64,000 nt of DNA from Hyperoplus lanceolatus (lineage: Eukaryota; Chordata; Actinopteri; Uranoscopiformes; Ammodytidae): positions 16,492,001-16,556,000 of the forward strand of contig CM049398.1 of NCBI GenBank assembly GCA_026929865.2. The letters run 5' to 3'. Position 1 is the stretch's first letter. Every line of letters begins with the position of its first letter. The notes under the pieces were generated by a model that saw only the letters and a program-made list of their open reading frames with translations, was not told the DNA's origin and searched no databases. Shown here piece after piece: positions 1-21,153 of this stretch. Position numbers and translations under genes: made by a program.

Positions 1-581
1 CTTTTACTGTCTGTTACCAAAAAAGAGAAAACACATCCGTAACCTTCGACCCCTGCCACTTTGCAACTCTGCATTCCAATACCCATACTTCCATACTATT
101 TAGTATGCCAGAAAAATAATTAAGATGTCCCTAAACATGCATGTCAATTGCATTATGCCAAAAATACCTAGATGCCCCACAAACTCCAATAGCATTTAGT
201 ATTTGTCTTTATTCTAAAAAATAAAATAAAAATCCTTATCTGATTTGTTTCTCTCCCATGGTCCTAATACTTTTGTGTACTTTAGTATGTAGTGCAGGGC
301 TGTACAGTGCGACAGTTTTGATCGCATTGCTACTGAAATTGATCAAGTGCGATGATGAATACGAATCCATTCGCACTCATGCTACAGGTTGATAATGAGG
401 AGAGGCTGTCTTTGAAACACAGAGGAGAGATGCACAACACTGCTTAGAGTGCTCTACATTAACACTGCGGGTAAATGAGTTTTAGGCAAGTAAGTTATTG
501 AGGCCACCCTCCACTTTGGCTGGTGAAAGACGTGTGCTCGGGATCTGTGCTCGTGCAGCGATTCTAGGTATAAAAACCATC

Positions 582-609
582 GACATTATAAAGGATCCTT
601 TATAATGTC
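582..609. repeat. 28-bp perfect palindrome
   Basis: The two 14-nt halves are exactly self-complementary around a central GGATCC (the left half begins GACATTATAAA). With one mismatch the symmetry continues a few bases outward on both sides. It lies inside the hAT-like element, so it may be an internal transposon feature. Confidence 0.8.
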
Positions 610-1232
610 TATGATAAAAACTTCACCAACGGCAATTACCGGAAGGAGACGGCACGTTACCGCAGTTAAGTTAGCGCGTGTACAAACAGAACATTTCCTG
701 TGCGCCTTCACATTACAAGCCTGTTACTAGCCAAACTTGAGTTGACTTTTATTTTGAAGCCGGTAAGAACAGGAAGTTAGCGCTTTTGTCTAGCTTGAAA
801 GGCAACTCCTTCAGCTGCAGAGAGCAGTCAACAGTAGCCTAGTCTATTTAAACAAAGTTTTAAATAAGCCACTGAAAAGCTACTCCCAACACATTCACAA
901 CAACCTATTTAATTTATCCTAAATTGTACCAATATGTATACTTATTTATTTAATAGGCTATGTTTAATGTTTTAAAGTTTGGTTTTAATTAACAGAAGGA
1001 CATTATAATAATAATTCTGAATCAGCAAAAAATTGCAATTGGCAGGTTAGATTCTTTTTTCTAAATTGCAATCAGTGCACCCCTATTCATTTTTCTACAA
1101 TTATTACTGCACACACTAGGATATCATATTAATTGTGAATCTCAAATGAGACCAGGATGACATGCTCAAAGGTAATTAGAGCAAAATGCAAGGGTTAAGG
1201 TTATTCAAGTTTTCAATCATAGCCTACTTTGT

Positions 1233-1290
1233 GTGCTACCAAATTTATTTTTGTGCTACCAAATTTATTTTTGTGCTACTGAATTTTTTT
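1233..1290. repeat. Short tandem repeat, 20-bp unit, about 2.9 copies
   Basis: The unit GTGCTACCAAATTTATTTTT repeats at 1233, 1253 and 1273, with the last copy diverging. It lies near the right end of the hAT-like element. Confidence 0.85.
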
Positions 1291-1652
1291 GCTTGCTAGC
1301 ACCAGTGCTACCACCTAAAAAAATAAGCGTACAGCCCTGTAGTGTAGTAAAAAGAGAAAGTATGTGATTTGTAAGGCAGGGTCATTCAGACGCTTCCATA
1401 CAGTGTCCCTTCTCGAGACAGCTTGGTATCTTTGCGCGCTTCGTTAGTAGCCTATAGCCTACCTATAGAGCGAGCCTTTGTAATTTTTCGAATGGATATA
1501 TAGCAATAATTAATACATATTGCAATTAAAACACTTTAATATGTAGGCTACAGTGTGCAGCGTTTTTTCAGTGCGTTGAGTGGGAAGACCAAAGGTGTAC
1601 CGGCGGAGGGATACAGTATGAAAACTAAGGCATAGCACGCTGGTGCTACGTT

Positions 1653-1761
1653 AAATTCAGTTCCCCCGTCGAGATCTATTCCTTCGACCCTGAGTAGAGC
1701 TGCTGTGATCCTACATCTGAAGCTCCATAAAGAGTGCACTGCAAATGCTCAAAATAAATTC

Positions 1762-1859
<98 letters not shown>

Positions 1860-1977
1860 TCAGCCACAGTAGGCCTACCTTAGTGTCACGAGCAGCAAAG
1901 CATCTCCCGAGCAAGATTTTCGCGAGCACGCGCTCTAGGGCTGAGGGGGAAACACATCTCGACGGGGAACTGAATTT
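1653..1977. repeat. Inverted repeat flanking the GATA tract upstream of calmodulin
   Basis: The left arm at 1653-1675 (AAATTCAGTTCCCCC then GTCGAGAT) and the right arm at 1956-1977 are reverse complements over 22 bp apart from one extra C on the left. The roughly 280-bp spacer contains the GATA microsatellite. It could be the remains of a small inverted-repeat transposon; no target duplication is clear. Confidence 0.7.
1762..1859. repeat. (GATA)n microsatellite
   Basis: About 24 uninterrupted tetranucleotide units. The long open frame across it on the - strand (repeating S-I-Y-L) is an artefact of the repeat. Confidence 0.97.
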
Positions 1978-1979
1978 GA

Positions 1980-2190
1980 CACGACACCTGGCGTCACTGG
2001 ATTGAGTTTTCCGGTCAACTCTGCCGCAACACCAGGATACCATCAGATTTCCCGAAAGCTGAAGCATAATTGTAATAACGTTTGATATCATTTGAATACC
2101 AAATTAGAATAACAACTTCGTACGGCAATTCAAAATCCGTACACTGGGCGTTTTGTCATCTTCACGGAGCTTGAAAAGTCGAACGGGACA
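1980..2190 (+). promoter_or_regulatory. Putative calmodulin promoter and 5' UTR
   Basis: This is the sequence immediately before the calmodulin ATG. I see no convincing TATA box. The transcription start cannot be fixed by eye. The ATG at 2191 has A at -3 and G at +4, a strong initiation context. Confidence 0.4.
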
Positions 2191-10558
<8,368 letters not shown>

Positions 10559-12270
10559 AGAGAACACTGACATATTTTCTCAACGTTGCTTGTCCTCCTA
10601 AGATCACTATCTTTAAGAACCAGAAAAAAGGAACAATATTTAAATGATAAACTTCTTCCCCAAAAATCACTTCTCTGTAGAATTTAGCAAATTTGCGCTT
10701 CAGCACATCCAACTACTTCTAAGGTATCTGTTTAGCAAATACCAACAGAATAATTCCTAGAGAAGTAAATGGACCAAGCTTTAAGAGGGCGGACGCCCCG
10801 TACTTCAGACCAAGATTCTTTTGAGTCTCCCAGCTCCTGATTAATTTAGAGGAAAGAGCAACACTGAAAAGGCAGAAGGATAGGAACCCATGCCACAGTC
10901 CGTATAGAGAAGTTGGCCATTCAATTCTTTCCAATATTCAACAAAGAAAAATTGACAGTTTCACCAGTGGTGATTCTCTTAAATTCTGAATAGAGTACTC
11001 CTCTTGCATGCACCCTTTGTGTGGCGCTCTCTTGTCACAACAAGGAGGCTCTGATCCCAACAGAGGTAGTGGTCAGGTTGTGTACACACTGGAGGTATAT
11101 ACATAACTATATAGCTATATATCTGTAAAATTTGTGTCACTATTGATTATTGCGAGAGCAAATAGTTGCGGTGTAGGGTGTTCATTGGTGCTCGGTTGGA
11201 GGTGAGCGTTCTTATACCTTGAAGAGTTGGGACAGGAACGACAGGCTGGAAAGTGCGGATGGTTTTTTCCCCCTCGGGGATGTGATATTGTCTTGTTCTG
11301 AGTCGCGGGCTTTACATGGCCTGCAGCACTGACCGGAGACAGTAGTATGTTGTATTGCTTCAGGACGATTATGAGGAAAACACACTTGAGGACTGCAGTT
11401 GATGCATTTGTTCTGCAAACAGATATCCTGATGATACAATATTGATTTAATGCTTTATAAATGTGTTCTCAAATATAAATGTATTGATGACAAACTTTAG
11501 TCACAAAATATATCTATATATATATATATATATTAGTGTGTCGTAAAGTTTGCGTTGCCTATTGTTGTAGTAAATGACCTGTGACATGTTTTCTCTTTTT
11601 GAATTGTGCCATAATATTCTAAAACGCCTCCACCTTCTTGCAAGACTTGTAGTTCATTAGAATATAAAACATCTACTTAATATAATAATAACATATAAAA
11701 ATACATCTGTTTAACATATTTGCACTTTGGTATAAATCACGTGGATAATAATAATAAAAAAGAAAGTAACCAAATGTCACTGTTGCTGCTGCTATAACAA
11801 CTCATTTGTTGCATTCAATTTGCGTCCGTGTTGGTGTCTGATTTGTAGTCTGGTGATTCAAACTTCAATCTGCTTGCTGTTTTATTGAACCGAATACATA
11901 AACTGTATATTCACAAACACTAATTACAGTGGGGTTGATGTGTTTCTTTTGGGGCTATTAGAATGGGACTCTTAAGATATGAGTAAAATGGGGTTGTAGC
12001 AAAGATTTTCGGCTTTAGACGAGAGATTGGTTACAGCGTTTTTTGAACAGTCGGCTGAATTTGAAAAGCAGGTTAGCTGAGGCATCTTGTCATCCCCTCA
12101 AAACTGGAAACTTAAATACTGCTCTGTTTGATGCGTTATAAATGGGTACCTTTGTTTCAGATGTCGGGAGGTAAATGGTTAGTTGACTGTTAACTTCTGA
12201 AGGGATCTCTAAAAATGTAAAGATGTGATATTTTCCATAAATCAATAAATTGACCGAGCTTTACTTCACC
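10559..12270 (+). other. Probable calmodulin 3' UTR
   Basis: No coding signal follows the TGA. AATAAA occurs at 11753-11758 and 12244-12249, either of which could serve for polyadenylation. The exact end is an inference. A (TA)n run lies at about 11513-11533. Confidence 0.5.
12244..12249 (+). terminator. Candidate poly(A) signal for calmodulin
   Basis: AATAAA about 1.7 kb after the stop codon. This matches the long 3' UTRs of vertebrate CALM mRNAs, but there is no direct proof of use. Confidence 0.35.
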
Positions 12271-13127
12271 TGCATTTCATTGCCATGTTTCATCAAACAT
12301 GGATCTGTTTCTATTTATTTGAAGCCACTTGATTTACAAATTCCCTCTCTTCGATATTGCACTTCAATCCTCTCCCTGCCAGTGTCCCTTTGCCAGAAAG
12401 GACCGCTAATCCCAGACAGTCTCAGATTGGGTCGAAGCAGGTTACCCTAGCCCTTCACTGGAGAAACTGTCCCAGGCACTGGCTATATTTAGTGGCTCAT
12501 GAGATTTCTGCAGGAGCCTGTGGTAATCTAGTTCAGCCAGGGTCGTAACCTCTCACCCACACACTCTAAATGTGGAATGCCTTCTCCTCAACAGGCACGA
12601 TGCAAAGCCAATGGGACAAGGCTTTATCTGGAGCAGGTAGATGTGATTGGATTGTGCCCACATACTAATCGTGTGGTTAAGTAGATAAAGAAGATGAATT
12701 AGGATACAGAAGCACACTCAGGTGGACAGTAAGACCTGCAGCATCCCAGGCACAGGCAGGTGTAATCATCCCTGTTTGGTTGTGTGAAGGACGGCTTGAG
12801 ATGCTCACTGGTGTAGCATAATGTAATTCTCACAGAGGGCATGAAGATCTATACTATATATATTATACTTTTTTGAAGTGAAATTATTTTATCTGATGCA
12901 CTTTGAATTTAAATTATACAGATAAAGACGGTCCAGGTTTAATACTTGGTTTTGAAATGTATGTTTAACTCCACTACGTTTATTTGACAGCTATAGTAAT
13001 TCTATTCAATTCAATTAACTTCAGCCGCTAGGAACTTCATTTGTGCAGTAATCTACTTTTCAGATAACAATTCTACATAAAATAAAAACATAAATGATGA
13101 CTTCATAACTCATGCAATATAACAAAC
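12271..13127. other. Intergenic, nothing recognised
   Basis: No gene, RNA or clear repeat seen between the calmodulin 3' UTR and the SINE. Confidence 0.6.
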
Positions 13128-13415
13128 TTGTGGGCGGCTTTGGCTAAGCAGGTAGGGCGGTCGTCTAGTATTTGCAGGGTTGGTGGTCACATGTCAAAGT
13201 GTGTCTGGGTAAAACACTTATCCCCAAGTTGCTCCCAATGACTCCTGCCTTTGGCGAGTGTGGATGAATGGCTTAGTGAGAGGCAAACATTGTACCGGTA
13301 GTTAGATCAGCCTAATAATATCTGATGGGCAGCAGCCTCTGCGATCAGTGCGGGAATGTGTGTGAACTGGGTGAATGCGACAGAAGTGTAAAGCACTTTA
13401 AGTGGGCAAGTCTGA
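13128..13415 (+). mobile_element. tRNA-derived SINE, diverged copy
   Basis: Starts GGGCGGCTTTGGCTAAGCAG (degenerate A box). It then carries the CACATGTCAAAGTGTGTCTG block and ends near AAGTGTAAAGCACTTTAAGT. It is the same family as the better copy at 45542-45832. Confidence 0.7.
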
Positions 13416-14335
13416 CTAGGATCTTGCTATTACAAGACCACTTACAAACAAAACTACCCAAAGCATATATAACTGTTAAAACTGGCTCTGCTTTAATGCA
13501 TTTTATTAATTATAAGTTGATAGTTATTTAATGAAAGGCAGCTTTCTGCATAATGGGGACTCTGTTTTACGACACTTTAAGTACATTTTGTCACTGCTAC
13601 TTCAGGGCCAATAGTAAAATTCTAAATGCAATACAGTGTGGCATTTCAAGTAAAGCATCTACATATTACTTCCACCATTCATTGGTATTAGCTAATATTG
13701 TGTTTATTCACTATTACTGATACATGCCTGTGTATGTATGTAGCATTTTACTATTGCACTATAGGTCGAAGTGCTAATTTTAACACGTTAATGTAGCAAA
13801 GGATTTAACCATAACTTCACCACTTGGTGGTAGTATTTCAACATCTTCCGAGTCCAGTGTTAACTTAGTGCAGGTGCAGCACATTGAGTGTTGTTGAGAT
13901 AAGAAGGAGAAAAGACGGCATAAATGAAAACAGCGGATTAGTGAATGATTGATGAATGATAAATTGCAGCTGGTTTTGAGCCAGCCAGTTTCTTCTTTAA
14001 ATGAAGGGGGGGTTGTGTGTGTGTGTGTGTGTGTGTAACACTCCTGGGTTCCCTTTAGCAAAGCACCACACCCTCTACACATAATTGAGTACAATCTGCA
14101 ATGTAACCTAATCACCCCTTGGCTTGAGAAACACTGAGCATTGTTGTTCATTTCATTATGCCTGTGGGATGGTATTGTGGAGTGATATGTACCCTGCACT
14201 AAACAATGCAGACTCCTGAACAATCTCCCTATTTTGGGAATAACATGTTTGTGTAGTGCATTGAAATGTACAGTATAAGCACAATGAATCCCCTTCTAGT
14301 AACATACACTACATAAACCTTACATCTGCTGTTTG
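13416..14335. other. Intergenic, nothing recognised apart from a (GT)n tract
   Basis: Only a (TG)n microsatellite at 14013-14036 stands out. Confidence 0.6.
14013..14036. repeat. (TG)n microsatellite
   Basis: About 12 units. Confidence 0.95.
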
Positions 14336-14339
14336 GATG

Positions 14340-14677
14340 TGTCACATCCCGGCTCAAGGGACGGACAAAGAGGAGAACACACAAGAGAGTTAGTTTAACC
14401 AAATTATAATTTATTTAACCAATTTTAAATTAATCTAATAAAGAGTGCGTGAATGTCAGTAATCAGTAGTGAGTGCAGTATCTGTGTGAGTGAAGAGTGT
14501 ATGGGGTGTGTAAAACAGCACTAACTAAACCAAAACAAACCATACGTCCAGGGAGGGAGACCCAAGTGGCTGATTACTGCCGCTTTTATAGCTCAGGAGA
14601 GCAGCCAGCATGGGTGTTGGTGATATGCAATCAGCTCCTGGCAGCCTGCCAATCAGGAGGTGCCAGGAGCTGTCACA
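14340..14677 (-). mobile_element. Solo LTR of an LTR retroelement (fossil)
   Basis: A 338-bp block begins TGTCACA and ends TGTCACA with TG...CA ends. It is flanked by GATG at 14336-14339 and 14678-14681. Read on the - strand it has a TATAAAAG motif and a downstream AATAAA, consistent with LTR promoter and poly(A) functions, so it probably lies on that strand. No internal region is present, so it is a solo LTR left by recombination. The intact 4-bp flanks suggest moderate age. The family is not determined. Confidence 0.65.
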
Positions 14678-14681
14678 GATG

Positions 14682-17600
14682 TGATGTCACTGTCGCCTCT
14701 TTCTCGTCAACCGTTCTCCCTTTCGATGTGACCAAACCTTGTAAACACATTTGCTTTCCCCCCGCACGCTGTGTTCACACGACATCCTTAAGCTGCCATT
14801 TCTTTCGAGATGCTGTCAACATTCAGAATCTAAAAATAGTAGGTACGAATAGAAGTCCACTCACATCTCCAGCTGAATTGTTCCCATTCTGGCCTTCTTA
14901 AAAGGCTAACTATGTCTTCAAGTCTATTTTGTGTGACAAAACCTCCAACTCTCTGCCACTCCAGGGAGAAGAAGGCTAATTAGCTTTTGTAAAACTCTCT
15001 TCTGGCTGTACAAAGTTTGCTGTGTGCTTAACGTTTTGCCTTAGAGATACAGTATGTTTACTCATATGTCATGGATGTGTCAGAGGTTGGAAAGGCACAT
15101 CCATTGTTAAACACATTCCAAAACCATTTCTTTAAATTGTTTGTTGACTGGATGGAGAGAGACTCTTATGTAACATGGGTCCCTGGTTGGTGTTAAACCG
15201 GGGATGCCGTGGTTATGTGGTGTCCATCTTAACCATTCATCCGCCAGGACGCTCATCCTTTTATTGTTTTTCTGGAAATTTCTTAGGACGGACACACAAA
15301 GTCGCATTCATTTACTGCACTTACCGCTGCACACTGAAACCAGATGTTAATGTAATATATTTACCGGAGACATAGCAAAACACAAATGTCTGACGTCTAT
15401 GTGGTCGTGTGGTATTTCCTCAACCTAATAAGCTATTTGGTTGAGTGTTGACTGATATTGATTTGAAAAATGTGTTATATGTGCTGTATTCTCTAATAAA
15501 GGTAATTCTGATTTTATTTTCCATTTCTAGTTTCAAGCAAATTCAAAAATGTCCAGTTTCGACCAACTGGAACTCCCAGAGGCCGTGCCACCTTTTCTGT
15601 TTTTATTAAAGGATAACGCAAAAAAATCTCTCTATGGAATATGTGACGAGAAATGTTCCTTATGTGCTCGTATGATTACATCAAAATCTTATGAAAACTA
15701 ATCATTCAGTAGTATTCCAGGAACAAGGGGACATACTGTAGAATATAGTAGTATCATTGTTTAGTCACTGTTGTGGGGTACATAGGCACATAAAATATTA
15801 AATTAAATTAATTTAAATGAACGGATGTGACTCAAATAAATAAAAAAAAACATTGGTTCAGGGAAGATTGTTCTATTGCCTTGAATGGTTGGATTTTACT
15901 TTATTCCATCAACACATCATTGATGTAGTTTTAAATAAGATATTCCGACTGGGACACTTTTCTTATTCTAAACCACAATCACTTTGTTTTTCCCCCTGAG
16001 TGTGTACAGGAACTTTGAAAGCAGCTTTAACTCCCGTAATAGCTGTTGAAAAAGTATAGTACTGAAAAATGTCAACTGTAGTTTCTGATGTTTAGTGTTC
16101 GTTCCAAGTGTCTTTTGTGTACTGCACCTAAGTCATTTTTAAAACATCAATGCAGAAGGTATTTACCACTGGCAAAACCTTCTCAACTCAGGGCCTGCTT
16201 GCATTTTCATTCCAGCATCCCTTTTCTCTCAAACAAAACGCACGGTCTTCATCAGGATATGGACTTTGCATATTTGACCTTCTTGAGCTTGAATGAATGA
16301 ATCATTTAATTCAAGCTTTCAGCCAATACGGATGAGAACTCACTTCTCATCAGGAAAACTAAAAGTTTGAAGATACACTACAACATAGCTTCCTCTCACC
16401 CTAACGCCCCAGCAAATATGTGTAGTTATTGAGCCTGGGACCATGCTCTCTGTAAGACACTGGAATTTCAATTTTCTGTCTGTTACTGGTTAGATAAAGT
16501 GAAAGCAAATGGAAAGAGAAGTGAATAATTCTTAAACACGACTAGAAAACAGAACTGTTGTGTGTGACATTTTTCTCTCTATTATAGAGCAGGGATGGAC
16601 TGAGGTGATATTTCACTTTGGTATGTCGCTGTATCTTTCACTTTAAAGTATATAATGTGCATCCGCTTAAGACTTCAGCAGAAGTAGAATTGTCTGGGTA
16701 TCTCTATTTCATTCACAGCAGCACATGGATTATTTGCAGTAACCTCAGTATGCTTCAAATAAACTAGATCACACCGTGTGTGGTCTGGCCACAGCTTTTG
16801 TGATCTCTTCCCAAGAATAAGGTGTCCTTTCATTTGTTTGTCTTTGTGGTCTTGATGAGCTGAAACTTTCACACAGTCTTTCCTCCAAGACATCGCAGGT
16901 GCTGTGTTTTCTTTCATACAAATGGAAAGTGGTGGGAGTAGTTGTGTTAGGTATCATCAGGGAAACAAAAAGGTCTGCTCACACAATCCACTCCCACCTG
17001 GGGTAACCTCTGCATTAAGTCGCTGTGTAAGTTATATACACCATAAAACAAAATGGAGGTTTTAGATATTTTTAATTAATTCGACCAAACCTTAGTTTGA
17101 AGCATATACTGAGACCCTGCAAAATGAAATTTTGAGAGGACAGACTTTTACCACAGAAGTGATAGTTCCCATAGTTATTTTTTCTGTATTAAGGTTTAAG
17201 TGTCATTAATGATTTACTTCCCAAGAATATATCCTGTGTTTGGCCATATGCTCTAAAAGCTTCAAAGTGTGTACATTACTAAGTGTCTTGTTGACTGAGT
17301 TGGCCATCCTAATTTACATTCAATAGAGATGACGTCCATGCCAACCGAGGCCTGTTTGGACAGAGATCACAGCCAGTGAAGCTCCTGAAAAAAAACCTCT
17401 TGCAAAAGAAAACATCATCAGATTACATTTTGATTTAAATGATATCAACCAAGGTAAGCCAGTGCAGGCATGGCCCATTATTTCCGTATTAAAGTTGCCT
17501 GTTTAATGTCTACATTGGGAAATCCCTGTCTGATTATGTGTACATTTCCACTGCACCATAACTTTGTCAGTAGATGTGCTACTAAAGGCCTGTCAAATGT

Positions 17601-19724
17601 TTTTTTAAACTACCCTTTGTTTACATACCAGTTCACAGAGCCTTTAGGCTACGTATTAACACCATATTTTATTTTTCAGTGCACACACAGTACGGACAGG
17701 CAGTGGATCGTGAGGAGATATTCACTTATTCTGACAAAAAGTGATTTTCACTACAAGCGTTCTCCAGAACCGCTGACTCCACCTTTAATTGATTTTACTT
17801 TGACGCTAAATTCAGAATTCAGTTTTTAGAAGCTTAAATATCGTAACAATAATAGGTAACATAATACAGTAAGTAACATAATAAATAAGACAAGAGGCCT
17901 CTGAGAATTGGACTACTGAAAAAAGATAGGTTGGTGTTTTTAATGTCTTTTCTGTTTTTATTTTTCAATGTTTATCATGTTATAGCCTACTGTAGAAATG
18001 TGATCAAAGTCAAATGCTTTTTTCTACATCCAAAACAAACAAACAAAAAAAGGATGAACAGGATGTTGAAACAAAGAATTTCATTGTACTATTTTTAAAC
18101 TAGTTCTGCTGAATAAGACAACTCTTTGATTATTGACTAGCAAGCTCTCAAAATCTGATGGTTTAAAAGCTCTTAATTAAGGCTTTGTTAGAAGCAGGTG
18201 TGCTGCAGAGGTCAACCAGTAACCCAATGAGAGTGGTCAAACTGCAGGACATAACAAATTAATATGGGGAGATTCAGGTGAGCATGAAAAACACGTATAT
18301 GCCCTTATAACCTACGGAAGCCAAAAAGGGCCGTGCTTGTCCTTACTTTTTTAATGCCGTTATCTTGTGATGAGTTAATTATCTTGTGTTCTTTAGAATA
18401 GCAAGCCTAAAAGTATTTTTTTTGATATTACTTCAAATAAAAAGGTTGTGATCTAATTTATTATTTCATTATCTCGAGGAAAAACGAGCATTAACTGGTG
18501 AGATAACGGGATAATCAAATGAATTATTGTGTTATCACAAAAGGTAATTTCCTCTTATGTTGTTCAGCTTGTGATCATGGGTTAATATTCCCGACATAAC
18601 AGCTTAAAAAAACAGCCATGCTCTGTTTCTGTACTAATTAAAGAAGGAGTCCCAATTATAATTGGACATCAACAGAACTGGTATGTGTCAGGAGCTTAAA
18701 TACACCAAAATCATCATATATGTGTCAACCATGTATATCTGCTTGTGTGTGTTTCTTGGGACACACACAAGCATACCACCTCCACCTCAAGTTCTTACAA
18801 TCGGCATCAGCTCCACCGAATTAACCAGTGTTTACCATTATGTACAGTAGACCCTAGCCTGTAAACCTGCTGCGTAGCCTATTTTCTGAATAGAAAAACA
18901 AACACAAGGAAAGAGTTTCAGATTGAGAAATGTTCTGGCTAATTAAATGATACGTAGTTCAAGGTTTCCATGACTCACAGTCTTGATACTAATCAATCAA
19001 TGAAAACACATAATTACAGAGGAAACGCTATGCCAATCTATAGGCCGCATACAAAGATGGAAACCTTTTGTTAGCCTCTTCTTAATTTCTCTCTGCCTCA
19101 AATGCTGCTATCCATTCTCAGGTTGAGTTTCCTCGTGGTGTTGGACCTGTGACAGTACAGCTTTGGCTTCATATTCAAAATATGACACTCTGACACAAAA
19201 TGTTACGCACATACGAGAAAACACTGTGGGCTTTCTCTTGGATTTCACAGTTTCCACAGATTTTGGGTTGTGCTTTACTTTCAATAAGGGATGAACATAG
19301 CCAGACAAAACAGCAAATACAACATACCCCCTTGGCTGCATTTGTTTCTTAATTCTATTCCTGTGAGTCTTATCTGCTATTCCCAACTGTCTTTTGATGA
19401 ATTATGAGTTATAAAAACAAGTTATTTTTACTGACACTGGTTCTCGACATGATCTCATTTACGTCAGCCCCTTTTTTCCTACGTGACTCTCTTCTGGTTT
19501 TCATTCATTTCGTATTGAGCTGACAGGAGCCCTGGCTTTCTCTGGGATCCAATTGAAGGTGGAACGGATGCTTATCAGACCATGTCCATCTTAGGGTGAG
19601 ACAGACAAAACCTGGTTGTGTGGTTAAATGATTGATAAAAGCATTTTGTAGCCTCTATAGAATAACATGTTTTTTTCTTCTTCCAGATTTTTCCCATGCT
19701 CAAATTAGCTTGAACAAAGAAGTT
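14682..19724. other. Intergenic, nothing recognised
   Basis: About 5 kb of AT-rich DNA without a supported gene. The short open frames show no domain or splice support. Around 18300-18620 there are several TTATCTTGTG/GAGATAAC-like motifs that may be a decayed transposon, but no ends could be defined. Confidence 0.55.
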
Positions 19725-19797
19725 CCATCCATCCATCCATCCATCCATCCATCCATCCATCCATCCATCCATCCATCCATCCATCCATCCATCCATC
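19725..19797. repeat. (CCAT)n microsatellite
   Basis: About 18 units. The open frames across it (S-I-H-P or M-D-G-W repeats) are artefacts. Confidence 0.97.
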
Positions 19798-19969
19798 TTC
19801 ATTTTCCATTTCAGCTAAAACTGCAACCTGAGTCACCACACCTGTTAACTCTGTAATTAACATCATATACATACAAACAAACAACTACCAGTTTTCTTCT
19901 GTAAATCGATTTTTCGCTGGACGTATTGTTAGCAGCTCATGTATCACAATAGGAACATGGTGTACATTT

Positions 19970-20318
19970 ATAATGATGGATTGGATTTATATAGCACTTT
20001 TCAAGGCACTCAAAGCGCTTTACAGGTTCCAGGTTCCATTCATTCACACACAGTCATACTGGAGGTTGTTAACTACGATAGTAGCCACAGCTGCCCTGGG
20101 GCAGACTGACGGAAGCGTGGCTGCCATTCAGCGCCTACGGCCCCTCCGACCACCACCTCAAACATACAGCAGTCATACACATTCACACGAGGCAAGGTGG
20201 GTGAAGTGTCTTGCCCAAGGACACAACAACCATGACACAGGTGGCAGATCGGGGATCGATCCGCCAACCATTGGATCATGGGCTGACCCGCTCTACCACC
20301 TGAGCCACGGTCGCCCCT
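19970..20318 (-). mobile_element. tRNA-derived SINE
   Basis: Read on the - strand it starts GGGGCGACCGTGGCTCAGG (pol III A box TGGCTCAGGTGG). It then carries a B-box-like GATCGATCC and a TGTCCTTGGGCAAGACACTT block. It ends AAGCGCTTTGAGTGCC and a TATATAAATCCAATCC tail. It shares its head with the copy at 55081-55362, but the tail differs. Confidence 0.8.
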
Positions 20319-21151
20319 ACCAAGTGTTCTGTGTCTCAGTTGGTACAGTATGTTCACAAACTACTTTGCTGGTTTGGGGAGTGTACGTCTATGTCTGCTG
20401 TTTATTTAAAAGTGCCAGCCTGGTTTGTTTTATCAGGAGTGTGACTATAAACACGCCTGATGCCATCCACGTCTAAAGGAGGCTGGTGGTTTAAAAATGT
20501 AAAATGTTTGTCAGGGAGTGAGCAAGGGCTGAAGAGATGGACTGAAACTGAGGAGACGATTCAAAACAAATATTTGGATGTACTTGCTTAACAATGTCAT
20601 ATCAACTAGTGGCAGAAAACAACCTGCCAGCGACAGCTGTGTAATCGTGCATCAACACTTTCATTTATAGAATGCAAAGTAAGGAGCAAATGGGTGCATG
20701 AAATGTAAACTACAAAAAGACTAATGGGTTATTTTTTTTCCTAAACTCAGAAAGAGAACATGCCAATACTGACCAGTGTCATTACAGCTCCAACAGAATT
20801 GTTTAAATCTATAAGTGTATGTCCTTTGTTATTTAAATTGTGAATGGTGCAACAAAAGTCCATCATGGGTCAGTCTTGAAGTTGTCTGTTTTTCTTCAAA
20901 ATTGAGAAAGAATGTGTGCTTGAGGGAATTTACTGTCAGTAGGCTATGTTCATATTATGCAGCTCTACAGTAACTGCTTGTCTGGGATAGAAAATATGTT
21001 CAAAGAATGCCAAGGCCAATCACTGAGCACACACAGGTCATTCTGATTGAAAACAATTCTCTTGATTTGCTTTCCTTATGTCCCTTTGAACATGATCTGT
21101 CAGCGTCTTCCGGTGCAGCAGCAAATAAAAGTGGGTGGGACTTGAAACATG

Positions 21152-21153
<2 letters not shown>
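20319..21153 (+). other. Region upstream of ptgir, nothing recognised
   Basis: No gene or repeat boundary seen. It may hold the distal promoter of ptgir. Confidence 0.5.

Larger units (their letters stand above)
295..1339. mobile_element. hAT-like non-autonomous DNA transposon with 5-bp target duplication
   Basis: The ends are CAGGGCTGTAC (295) and GTACAGCCCTG (ending 1339), an 11-bp perfect terminal inverted repeat. It is flanked by TAGTG at 290-294 and 1340-1344. The CAG...CTG ends suit hAT; a 5-bp duplication fits the hAT branches that do not make 8 bp. No transposase frame is visible, so it is non-autonomous or decayed. It sits inside the MITE at 64-1385. Confidence 0.7.
64..1385. mobile_element. 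Small non-autonomous DNA transposon (MITE), split by a hAT-like insertion
   Basis: The left part (about 64-294) begins GCATTCCAATACCCATAC and the right part (1345-1385) ends GTATGTGATTTGTAAGGC, an imperfect inverted match. The two parts are separated by the element at 295-1339. A second copy of the same family lies at about 59525-59665, which shows what the uninterrupted element looks like. The superfamily is not resolved. Nothing else is recognisable in 1-63. Confidence 0.55.

Noticed and set aside
1711-2091. 126-aa frame rich in S-I-Y-L repeats
   Set aside because: Produced by the GATA microsatellite; the same happens near 21590 and in the CCAT tract at 19730.
19973-20476. 167-aa frame as a protein gene
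   Set aside because: Lies across a SINE on the opposite strand; the translation is SINE sequence.
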